Assembly (NCBI RefSeq): GCF_037126465.1
Contig: NW_026999401.1
Span: forward strand, 394,501 to 458,500
Length of the DNA: 64,000 nucleotides
From: Ornithodoros turicata
Taxonomy: Eukaryota; Arthropoda; Arachnida; Ixodida; Argasidae
Direction: 5' to 3'
In this document: one piece after another, positions 1 through 9,426 of the stretch
Position numbering within the stretch: position 1 is the stretch's first letter
Layout of the letters: each line of letters begins with the position of its first letter
Notes under the pieces: generated by a model
Seen by the model: the letters and a program-made list of their open reading frames with translations, nothing else
Database searches by the model: none
Told to the model about the DNA's origin: nothing
Made by a program: the position numbers and the translations under genes

Positions 1-180
1 TGTGTGCGTCGTCCCGAACAATGTGGATTCTTTAGTTTCCAAGTAATCGATTACTTGGTAATTGATTACTGAAAATTGTAATTGAATTACTCAAAAAATT
101 ACTGGGCCCCAAAAGTAATCGATTACGTTACAAATTACTCAAAAAGTAATTGATTACTAGTAACGCAATTACCCGTTACC
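1..180. repeat. End of a GTAAT/ATTAC-rich interspersed element
   Basis: The stretch is built from short overlapping palindromes such as AGTAATCGATTACT and TAATTGATTACT and ends near AGTAACGCAATTACCCG. The same succession of motifs occurs at 25600-25745, where it forms the right end of a longer element. This is therefore probably the right end of another copy, with its left end outside the window. Such sequence is typical of non-autonomous DNA transposons, but no superfamily is proven here. Confidence 0.6.
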
Positions 181-436
181 CCTTACGTACAAGTCTGGTT
201 CCGTCGCACTGTACGCGGAACATCTGTTCTCCACGGTCGACGCATGTACTTATATGTAGGGCTCCCCGTCTTCGGTTTTTATTTTTGGGCGGATTCGGCG
301 TATCTTTTTTTCGTGTTTATTGATTTTCACAAAATCGGCATTTTTCGATGTTTTTCCTGGCGTGTACAGGTCCCGACAAAAGTTTTCGGAACACGTGAGC
401 GATGTAATTTCCCCTCGAGAGAGATATAATCTTTAA

Positions 437-2152
437 AGGTACTGTCAAGCAGCAGAGGTCGAATTTAATTTAGTGTGGCTATTCGATAGTCCAAGCCACC
501 AGTATGAATTTTTTTCTTTCTTTCAATCAATCAATCAATCATCATCAGTATGAAAACGGGGCAAATTTCACTCCAATCGGCGGTGCAGTCCGTAAGAAAA
601 TTAAAATTGAAGATTACGGGCAACACTGTCGTAGTATTCGGAAGGGATCCGTACTCTCTGCCGAGTACGGCGACAAGCACATTGAATGCGCATAACACTG
701 GGCCCGACCTAACAATCCACCACAGAATCCGCCGCTGCAATCCACACAACGAGCCACATCTGCGGATAAACAAACTTCGTGTTTGTGTCTGTCCCTTCGT
801 GTTTCCTGGTCTCGGGGGTTTTACAAATACTGAACAGTCGAAATGCAGAAGTCGTTAAATCGGGCAGACAGTGTCGCATTTTTGTGCACTGTGTGTGTCA
901 TCCTCAGAACCATCGCTTTCCGTTATGTCAATCATCCGGTGATTTCTCGCCGCTTGGTTCAGGTGGCGCTTCCGTCGAACAGCGCTGCGTTTCTTTTTCA
1001 TCTTATTTCGCAAAAAACACACTAAACAGGAGTTTCTGCACCCCTGCGGTAATATATAGGATACGAAATAATATAGCCAGAAACAGAACAAAATCGTGAC
1101 AAAATAATGCTGCATACATAATATACATATTGACAGTGTTGCCTGCTGCAAAGAGGGTTGTTCGACACCAGGCGTCGCTCCGCTGTACTGCACCGCAGAG
1201 CCGTATATTAAAAGGGAGTCTGGCCATTGGGAGGAGTCACAAAAAGAGGCTCGACCTGTCAATCACAATTTCGTTCCTCTGATTGGTTTGCTTTTTACCA
1301 AGGGGGTCGCCATGACACCATACTGCCACCCAAAATGGCGACGAAGACAAACGCAGTGAAGCGGGGATTTCGTGACAAAAAAATTTCACAGACTAACCTG
1401 ATTTTACGCTGCAAATGTACATCCTAATATAAGTTTCTCGGAAATCAGTTTCAACTTATGCTCATCCATCGATATCTAACTGAAAATAATACGTTTTGTC
1501 GCCGGTGTTAGGCCTAGTGAACACGGCGACCACAACGAAATCATAACAAAAACGGCGCTGTGCTGTACAATCTTATATTTAATTGCTGGATTTCATGGAT
1601 ACAAACATTCTTGCCTCTTATATTCCAACTATTCATGGAGATTTGTTTAAAACTCATACCGACAACAGAATGTGTCCCAGCAGCTGGTTCTGCCGGCAGC
1701 GGTACAACGACGGAAGCAGACAACAATTCCCGACGTGCCTTACGCTCCCTAGGTGGCGCTCATCAAATCTGCACCAACAATCCACTACTTTTGCAGATTG
1801 CGAGAGGTACCCATTTCAATCCCATCCAATCCACTTGCCACCCAAAATGGCGCTGCCCATGTTGGATAAGGGGGCAAATAGTGAGGATAGGCTGATTGAT
1901 AGCGCCCCATATTTCAAGACTTCATTGGTCGGAAAGCTGAAAAAGTGGGTGGAGCTTCAGGTATAGGCATGACCCATTAATGGCCAGACTCCCTTTTAAT
2001 ATACGGCTCTGCTGCACCGGATTTTTCGTGACAAATTAAAAATATTTAGAGAGAGTTGTTGGTCAAATGGTTCCGCATACGAGATTTACAGGCAACAGAA
2101 TCTCAAGACACGTCGCAAGCAACTCTTGCTTCTCTACTGCTTTACAGTACCT
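437..2152. mobile_element. MITE with TTAA target sites (piggyBac-type), 1.7 kb
   Basis: The two ends are inverted copies: AGGTACTGTCAAGCAG on the left and the complement of AGGTACTGTAAAGCAG on the right. Each is directly bordered by TTAA (433-436 and 2153-2156), the target duplicated by piggyBac-type transposases. No transposase is visible inside. The interior carries another MITE (1196-2011) and, at 776-826, a fragment resembling the arms of the palindromic element at 36023-37410. The superfamily call rests on the TTAA sites and terminal repeats only. Confidence 0.65.
1196..2011. mobile_element. hAT-type MITE with 8-bp target duplication
   Basis: Inverted ends begin CAGAGCCGTATATTAAAAGG and match over about 34 bp. 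The flanks are the exact 8-bp direct repeat CTGCACCG (1188-1195 and 2012-2019), which is the hAT signature. There is no transposase, so the element is non-autonomous. It lies wholly inside the TTAA element 437-2152 and is therefore the younger of the two. A relative sits at 6900-7375, and a short terminal fragment lies near 14690-14712. Confidence 0.8.
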
Positions 2153-2156
2153 TTAA

Positions 2157-2480
2157 TTTCCGCTCGGAACTAGGGCAGTGAATGACTGCGGTATTCGACC
2201 ACTTTGCCTGAGCTCCACAAAGCCTCCGCTTTCAGGGGACTATCTTCCTGCAGCCGGGGATTATAAAAGGAGGATAAATAGGTTGTCACAAATAGTTTCT
2301 CTTTGCTGATATTATGATTCACTTCTCCCGACGGTTTACCTAGAACGACAAGTTGAAGGACCGTAAAGATTTCGGGTAGATACCGTGTTTTACCCGAATT
2401 CTTGAAAATTTGCTCGGGAGGAAAGTATCGTGAAATATCGGGTTTAACCCGAAAACAAAGAACCCTGGGTATACACTGTA
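2157..2480 (-). repeat. Partial copy of the AGGGTTCTTCG MITE family
   Basis: This is the reverse-strand counterpart of the MITE arms at 56959-57140 and 59128-59240. It shares the stem motif of pyrimidine-rich CCCGAA blocks and ends in AAGAACCCTGGGTATAC. It lacks the 1983-bp pogo insertion seen in the 56959 copy and so preserves the empty target site around 2255-2275. Its outer arm is missing on the left, where the TTAA element begins. A weak resemblance at 243-430 could be that arm, but I am not confident of it. Confidence 0.6.
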
Positions 2481-2566
2481 AGATAATAGAAGAGAAGCCA
2501 CATTTCAGAAGATAGGCCCGTGTATAGAAGTCACGATTGCAAGTGAATTTTCATAGCAAACCTTAA

Positions 2567-3206
2567 AGTGACAGTCCGGTCGAAAACATAGGTCTGGGAA
2601 ACACCGCCTTATGATTTCTAATACTCCTCACAACAACTGTGCAAAATATTTCAGAAGAAATCGTATCGCACGATTTATAATCGACTTTTTTCTATGCCGC
2701 AGTTGGTCCCGAGTAAAGGCCGCAGCGAGCTCTCGCGTGACGTGCATAAGAGCAATGCCGCACGTGACTTGCGCATGCCTGCTTGCGCGATAGTTGATTG
2801 TTGCGTGCTAGCATTTGTCCATTATGATGTTTTTGAGTAGCAATCACGCGTTATGTAAACTAAAATGCAGAGTAGCGTCAATGTAAACACAGGTATCACG
2901 ACGTAGCCTTCTGTTCAGTACACTCATAGACAAAAACACCTCTCTGCATTCCCAGCAACGGCGCAGTCATCCGCTGCACTTTGTCCATTGGGGACTTCAT
3001 GCTCACGTGACGGCTGACGTACATAGAGGATCCTTGGGGCAAGGAGTATGCGAGGGAGAAAAACGAAACCGGATGTCTGCAGAGGAGTATTTTTTATTCG
3101 ATATCTCGAAAATCACGCCATTTTGTGAGCTGAAACTTTCCACCCAGCATGCAAGCTTACGTGGCAGTTGGAAAAAATCAACTTCCGATTTTCCCGGACT
3201 GTCCCT
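2567..3206. mobile_element. TTAA-flanked MITE, 640 bp
   Basis: The ends are AGTGACAGTCCGG and the complement of AGGGACAGTCCGG. Both are bordered by TTAA (2563-2566 and 3207-3210). The terminal bases resemble those of the element at 437-2152, suggesting related TTAA-specific families. No coding potential is evident. Confidence 0.65.
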
Positions 3207-3210
3207 TTAA

Positions 3211-4680
3211 GGTGCCCCCAAGATGAATTTTCCGGAACACTGTACCCGCGAAGGAACGTGAACACGGGACCCCGAAGACTTACGATCTCCCGAGTAGCTT
3301 GAACTGCGTAAGAGAGAGAGAGAGAGACGTTCATTGGGTAGTGGTAAACTCGTGAGAGCAAATAAGGAAGGTTTACGGTGAATGCGTTCTCCTGAATTCT
3401 ATTTGAGCGTAGTTCTTCGAGCGTAGTTCAACTCCACCAAACTGGTGGCGCTGCCGAACACTATGACGTCATTTGTTCACAAACAGGGAGAGGTCTATGC
3501 CCTCCGCCATCACTCGTCTACGTAGCATTATGCAGTCGGGGTCAAGAGGGTTGGAAATGTGTACTTGCTTGCTGGGAACTAGCATTGTTGGAAATTCGCT
3601 TCGGGCTGACGATATCCTCCGAAACACAGCCGGGCAGTGTCGAAACGCTCCGCAGTCGAGGACATCGAAGTTGACGCAGTAAAGTAAGGGAGGATTCTTG
3701 ACACTTTACAGCGAGGTACCTCTACACTCTAAGTGAAAAAAAGTAGTGAAAGAGCTTCTAATCCCCTAGATTGCAATTACTCCCTATTTTAGTCCCTATT
3801 TTTAGAAATAAACTCCGAAAAACAAACTTTGAAGAATAAAACGCTTCGAAATATATCTTTCAAAATCCACTGACCCTGATTGGTGGACAGCTGACGACTT
3901 CACGTCCGCTCAATGCGCTTGGGGCTAGCCAGGGCTAGAACTGTGAATGAGGATTTCGCTACACCGGAAGTAGGTGTAGTGTGTGTGTTTCGTACACCGG
4001 AAGTAGGTCTGTCTGTATGTGATCCATGGCCAGTGTTGCCAACTTAGTGGAAGATGTTTTTTTTTTTAATTGACGGCTGACGATTTTTTTTAGTCGGGTG
4101 TCCTGGCCGGCTTTATCCCTCTCTGTTTGCCTCTCTCTCCTACTTTCTTCTTTTTTTTTTTTTTTGTGCGCGCTTTCTTGGCTTCTTGGCCTATCTCTTC
4201 TTGACATGGCTATTTGTTTGTTGAATCGAAATGGGCATTTCGGCAGGCACAGGAACGCGTATGATTTCACATGGCTGTGTATGGCTGCCACATCCCACTT
4301 CAGCTGAGACGACGATCGAGGTCAAGAATGCGGTCCGATCATGGTTGCTACGCGCCGGTAAGGATTTCTACGCTGCTGGCATCCAAGCCCTCGTGAAACG
4401 CTGCGGCAAGTGCATTAGTGCAGCCGGAGAATACGTTGAAAAATAAAACTAATTTCTCGCCTGTAAGTTCATTTTGCTTTTGCGAAAAATGAAAAGGCAT
4501 GCATTTACCCATTTACCTCGTGCATTTACCCATTCCTTTTTCTTTTGCATTCTAAAAGATGCCACGTCCTCAGCCCGCACATAGAGAAATGGACGCGTGT
4601 TAGTTGTTTTGGCAAGCACGTTATCATATCTTGTGACCCTAGAATGGAAAGAGTTGAGGATTAGGGTAGTTGGTAATGAG
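3211..4680. other. Intergenic; partial MITE and low-complexity tracts
   Basis: A GA microsatellite lies near 3311-3327. At 3711-3800 there is the left part of the CACTCTAAG MITE family (compare 8871-9390) without a matching right end. T-rich tracts occur at 4055-4165. I see no convincing gene. Confidence 0.4.
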
Positions 4681-4689
4681 ACATCTGAA

Positions 4690-5010
4690 CTGAGCGCGCA
4701 AGATACACGGACAAAGAACGGAGAAGTAGACAGGACGGGCGCTAACTTCCAACTAAGTTTATTGAAGAAAATGAGCAAGAAAGCATAAACCCCCTCACAG
4801 CACACGTGTCACTTTCTGGGCGCACCGGTTCTGAGGAAGATCAGTTCCTTTTCGGTTAGAGATACAGAAGGTGTGCTAACGCATACATCTTGATGGTTAT
4901 TTATCTTTTCTGCTTCTATTATTTCCCTTGTTAGTTTAGTCTTGTTTCTTGCGATGATATCTATCGAGATTGCCATAGAGTCTTCATGGTTATGCTTTAG
5001 CATAACCATG
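4690..5010 (-). pseudogene. Penelope-like element, 3' end with GIY-YIG C-terminus
   Basis: On the minus strand, about 65 codons (5009-4809) resemble the C-terminal tail after the GIY-YIG endonuclease of Penelope-like retroelements, with segments like LTREIIEAEKI and CVSTPSVSLTEKE. The 3' UTR-like sequence that follows contains AATAAA and a stretch common at PLE 3' ends. Everything upstream (RT domain and the endonuclease core) is missing, so this is a 5'-truncated dead copy. Recognition is from family knowledge and no alignment was run. Confidence 0.6.
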
Positions 5011-5015
5011 CATAG

Positions 5016-5639
5016 TGTCGCGCCATACTAAATTTATACTTATACTTGTGTGGTATTTTTGAGCACCTTTTTAAAAGTACAATTCCAATAACCACATATT
5101 CAGACAATTCCACTATCATGACTTACTATATAACTGTTTGCCAATATTATTGCCTAACTCTTTGTTCAACTTTCGCCTTTCCCGCCAACGACTTTCTCCT
5201 CCTTTCGTAACTGTAACGCGAAACCACCTTCCGGCGCGCACTCACTCCCCAAGTGTTTGTTTTGTATATATTTAGTTGAATAAAGTGTAGCCTCCGCAGT
5301 GGTACCGGACCATGCTCTGGACCTATATAAGCAGCGTCCTGGGCCACTGCAGGGGGTCGTTGGTTGGATCTCTGGAAACTGTCTCGGCCTCTTGTCACTC
5401 TGCCTCTCTAGCACCGCTTCCCGCCTTGTGTGAGGACTTGTATCTTCCCTCGGCTGTGGAAGTCGCGAAAGAGGTAAACTCCCCTTCCGGCTGTGGAGGC
5501 TAAGTTTTTCCCGCCTGTGTTGTGTGGAGCTTCGGCTCCCATTCCGGCTGTGGATGCTTAGGATTTCCCGCCTGTGTCGTGTGGAGCCAGTAGGGTTCGG
5601 AGCAGACTAGTTCCCAATAGAGCATTCCTAACCGCGACA
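5016..5639 (+). mobile_element. Solo LTR, 624 bp, 4-bp target duplication
   Basis: The sequence runs from TGTCGCG to CGCGACA, so it starts TG, ends CA and has short inverted ends. It is bordered by the 4-bp direct repeat ATAG (5012-5015 and 5640-5643), and no internal retroelement sequence is present. A TATATAAG box lies at about 5324 and an AATAAA at 5278. It interrupts repeats of the motif TTTAGCATAACCAT found on both sides. This is best explained as a Ty3/Gypsy-type LTR left after LTR-LTR recombination. Confidence 0.7.
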
Positions 5640-5643
5640 ATAG

Positions 5644-6890
5644 CATAACCATTTAGCATAACCATTATGCTTTAGCATAACCATCGACACGAAGTACAAT
5701 TATATATATATACTTGGGCGTCTAATGTGTATTTATTTATTTATTTATTTCAAGATAGCGCCGGCTCTTGTGGAGCTATTGCAGGAGTAGGTAAAGGCAT
5801 TAACATTGGAAGTAAACTCACAAATGACAACAACTAAAAAGAAAAGAAAAGGGCAATATTTGATGAGCAACTGGTATCAAAGCCGTCTGCGATGCTACGA
5901 CGACAATTTGAAATGGGAATCCAGCTTTTCTGTAACAGCTGCATATGATTGGGAGATACAAATATCGTAGTGCAGATTGTTCCATTGATCTCCAATTGTT
6001 AATGCATATGTAGCGCATCATCTAATCTTGTGAACCATATGTGAGGCGGCATACGAAATTATTTTTTATGCACACGCTGTATAGCTTTCTATAGTCATAC
6101 ACGTGCACACGGGCATGCCACGATATTCCACCGTTAAGAATCCCAGATGTTCAAAATCCCAGATTTCTAAATTAAAGCTTTAATATGAAGAATGGCGGAA
6201 CGGATAGTGTTAAATAATGCATATTACTGACAAACCTCGGAGTTTTGCGTGATTTCGACGTCAGTCGAAATCATTGTCACGAATAAAAGCCAGGTTTTTG
6301 GCGACCGTCAGGCTTAGTATGGTGGTCACACCAGAGCAGCAAAAATATTAGATTTTGGTTAGATTAGGTTAGCTTTCTGTGGTTAGGTTAATTTATGTGT
6401 TCTTTGACAGCTCACCACGCCGTTGGGGAGGGGGGGGGGGGCTACCCATGGTTGGGCACGCAGGCAACGCGCGCCGCTTGAGATTTTGAGCATATATGGG
6501 ATTCTAAACTGTGGATTCATAACGGCGGCATTTCGGGATACCCCTGTGCACACGTCTAAGAGTGAATATATGTGTAAAGTGGAAACCTGCTGTGCGACAG
6601 AATGGCTCGTTATTTTTGTTTTTACTTCTCGCCGTCCTTCGCGGAAAACAACTGGCCACCGTGAGGTTTTCGCCGTCGTTCCTCCCATACACACGTGGTC
6701 AGGAAGAAAGTCACCAGATTCTGACTCCAGGACACGCAGCATCGGGTTTCTGTGAGCCGCGCCCCTCGCACATGTCCGTATAGCCGAACGACAAAGGCAA
6801 TAAATTTTGGGTTCGAGGACGTTGGGTCAGTCGAGCTAAACGGTTGTGCGAGGGCCGCTGTTTTCTTATATTTTTGCTGAGTGTTCCGTT
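5644..6890. other. Intergenic, no gene seen
   Basis: The stretch holds GCATAACCAT repeats (5641-5690), a TTTA microsatellite (5730-5750) and a 12-bp G run at about 6431. Short open frames exist but show no domain, splice or codon signal that I would defend. Confidence 0.35.
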
Positions 6891-6899
6891 TGAGTATAG

Positions 6900-7375
6900 C
6901 AGAGCCGTTTATAGGGAGAGTTTGGCCATTAGGAGGAGCCTAACTTGAAGCGCGTCATGTGACGTCACGGCTGAGCCACCTCCCTCGCCATGCTCTATTG
7001 TTGTCCCGTTGTCAGCCGGTCGCCGACGCCATATTGATGCTGATCGTTGTTTACAATGCAAGGAGGGAAGACACGTGCGTACAGTGTCCTTCGAAAGCCT
7101 TTCGTCCTTGAACTCCCTCAGTTTGGCAACAAAGCCCCCCCCCCCCCTTTATCACAGGCGGCTGTGGGTCATAAGCCGGTTATTCTTGTAGATTGCATTC
7201 TTTGCGACAACAAAGCTGACGGACAGCATCTATATGGCGCGCACGAGATGGCTGATAAGCGGATTCTGCTTGGATTCAGGCTTTTTGGGCGGTGCATCGA
7301 CGACTCTGACGTCAAAATAGGCTCCACCCACGAGGCGGCAAAAGATCAGAGAATGGCCAAACTCTCCCTATAAAT
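6900..7375. mobile_element. hAT-type MITE, second copy of the CAGAGCCG family
   Basis: The left end is CAGAGCCGTTTATAGGGAGAG and the right end is CTCTCCCTATAAATG. The inner TIR motif TTTGGCCATT corresponds to TCTGGCCATT in the 1196-2011 copy. The right terminus diverges after CTATAAA, immediately before the next element starts at 7382, so its outermost bases are lost or mutated and no target duplication can be read. Confidence 0.65.
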
Positions 7376-7381
7376 GGGGGG

Positions 7382-8031
7382 CAGGAAAAGGTAACGGAAT
7401 ATTTTTCGTTTCCGTTACCACCTCCGTTACTGACCCATATTTGTTTCTGTTTCAGTTTCGGTTACCACCATTGTTGCCTTCCGTTTCGGTTTTCGGTACA
7501 CCTCCATCTCCAGCCCTTTTTGTTTTCCTTATTTCTTTCTTTCTTTCTTTCCTTCCTTCCTTTTTCTTTAAAAAAAGGCCATTGAGACCGTGACAAAACT
7601 TAATTCCTCTACGTTGTGAAGTCTATTTTGAGGACTCCAGGGATACATGCATACCAGAGACAACGTTTATTCAAAATACACGTATAGGTACGTGATTTCT
7701 GTGAACAGCTAATATGAAGATGGTTTCCAGGAATGTTACTTACTCACGCTTGCAACTTCCAGGTCACCATAAGCGTATAAGAACTGCGCTTCTTCAATTT
7801 ACGGTATACTACTTTCTTATATGCTTCAGTTTGATAGTTCATTTTAGTTTTAGTTTTTCCGTTAATTTTAGTTTGCTTCATTGAGGTTTATTTAATAAAT
7901 TTATCTATATGATATGGTGGAGAATTGCAATAATTCGGGTCCTGCGCTACACGAATTATTACCGTAAATTATTGTCGTTGCCGTTTCAGGTATTCTAAGT
8001 GTGCGATATCCGTTTCTGTTACCGTTACCTG
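7382..8031. mobile_element. Left part of a MITE split across the LRR-gene block
   Basis: It begins CAGGAAAAGGTAACGGAA and is rich in CCGTTTCYGTTACC motifs. A matching inverted terminus (complement of CAGGGGAAGGTAACAGAA) ends at 19279, with the same motifs just inside it. The 8 bp outside each end are similar (ATGGGGGG and ATCTGGGG). The two pieces therefore look like the halves of one hAT-like element now 11 kb apart. Confidence 0.5.
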
Positions 8032-8452
8032 CAGTGGCGTAGCCAGACTTCCAAGGTAGGGGGGCTCGATACGAAAACTCCCCCCCCCCCGCTGACCCTA
8101 GGTGCGACAACACACACATACTTGTGCACACGGCAAAATGCGGTTGGGAAAAAAAAGAACGAAAATATTTGATGTGGACTTTCACAATACGATTACTTAG
8201 GCTGTTATGTTTAATGACGTGGTGTCACGAGATTGTAAGCACTTTGACAAGCTCATACTTTGAAAATCATTCAAGAGTGCTGTTTAGATAGACGCCATGA
8301 ACCGCAAGAACTTTCGCGATCGTCACACTCGTCCCCCCCTCCCCCCATATATTATTTTCTCCTCGGATTTGCACGATTTGCGTGGGTCAGGTCGTGGCAG
8401 GTAGGGGGGCCGGAGCCCCCCCCCCCCCCAGCTCCCCCGTGGCTACGCCACT

Positions 8453-9417
8453 TAGGGTTGCCACCTTTCGGAGTGAAAAATACTGGCTGGGGGAGAGGAG
8501 GTGGAATAGAGGGAAAGGAGGAAAGGCTCATGGGAAAGTGTGTGAGGAGAGTTCTAGGCGGCTCGACACAACCACCAACAGCTTTGCACAACCACTGCTC
8601 TTGTACCCTCCGAACACAAGACGTAATGAATAACAATGATAATAGTAATAACAATGAATAATAATAATAATGAATAACTAAGAAAACGACTGGTGACTGC
8701 GGAGTTTGGTCTGTGCTCCAGATTTATTCAAGCTGTAGTGGAATGTTGAAGGGAAAGCCCCGTAAAAGCCCTTATGAAAGGTCTTGAGCCACAAATACCG
8801 GCAAAAGGCTGCCGGTATCACCTTCTTACCGGCAACTGGCAGAGCGCGCAAATAACCGGCCGTGCCGGTACACTCTAAGAAAAAAAGGAGTAAAACGGGG
8901 AGTAATTGCAGCTTCTACTCCCCTAGTCTGCAATTACTCCCCATTTTAGTCCCCTAACACAACATTTAGTCCCGACATTTACTCCCCAGGACTGCAAATT
9001 GTCACTAAATTTCGCTTATGGTCTCCTGAATGCGACAGTCTACGTAATTATGTGCCCTTGGTCAATTTGAACGACATAAGGCTGTATAACTCAGACAACG
9101 TAGCAATTTCCCAGCCACACACAGAGTAAGAAACAGTTAGCGCATCTTTCTTCGAAATTGTGCCCTAGTATGGCGCAAGATTTTATATCACTCGATATAT
9201 CACGGTTGACGGTTTGCTTCAAAGTATTTTCATGCATGCGCACCAATTATGTACCTGGGACTCTTACAACAGCGCGTGAAATGCGGTCTTCACTCTGTGA
9301 CATTCATTTACTCCCGAAAGGGACTATTTTTTTGTGGCAAGGCAATTACTCCCCAAAAGGAGTAAAAGTACTCTCTTTTTTCTTAGAGTGTATAATACCG
9401 GCCTGGTGGCAACCCTA
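8453..9417. mobile_element. hAT-type MITE TAGGGTTGCCACC, 965 bp
   Basis: Inverted ends TAGGGTTGCCACC and GGTGGCAACCCTA are bordered by the exact 8-bp duplication ACGCCACT (8445-8452 and 9418-9425). It inserted into the right TIR of the CAGTGGCGTAGCC MITE. The interior includes an AAT/AAC-rich stretch at 8630-8675, CCGGY-rich sequence and a further nested MITE (8871-9390). No transposase is visible. Confidence 0.8.
8871..9390. mobile_element. Tc1/mariner-type MITE CACTCTAAG, TA target
   Basis: Ends CACTCTAAGAAAAAAAGGAG and the complement of CACTCTAAGAAAAAAGAGAG are flanked by TA (8869-8870 and 9391-9392). It is nested in 8453-9417 and so is the youngest of three layers here. A left-end fragment of the family lies at 3711-3800. 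Confidence 0.75.
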
Positions 9418-9426
9418 ACGCCACTG

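Larger units (their letters stand above)
8032..9426 (+). mobile_element. CAGTGGCGTAGCC MITE, copy 1, with nested insertions
   Basis: The terminal repeats are CAGTGGCGTAGCC and GGCTACGCCACTG. The body is about 420 bp with long C/G runs and is strongly similar to 18774-19212. The final nine bases lie at 9418-9426, because another hAT-type MITE (8453-9417) inserted within the right terminus. The left 8-bp flank is GTTACCTG, but the right flank does not match it. The partner GTTACCTG is found to the right of copy 2. Confidence 0.7.

Noticed and set aside
6350..6400. Telomere-like TTAGG repeats
   Set aside because: Only a few irregular GGTTAG phrases occur, without tandem order.
8260..8661. A proline-rich protein in the CAGTGGCGTAGCC MITE
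   Set aside because: The proline run comes from a C-run in the MITE and the frame crosses MITE boundaries.
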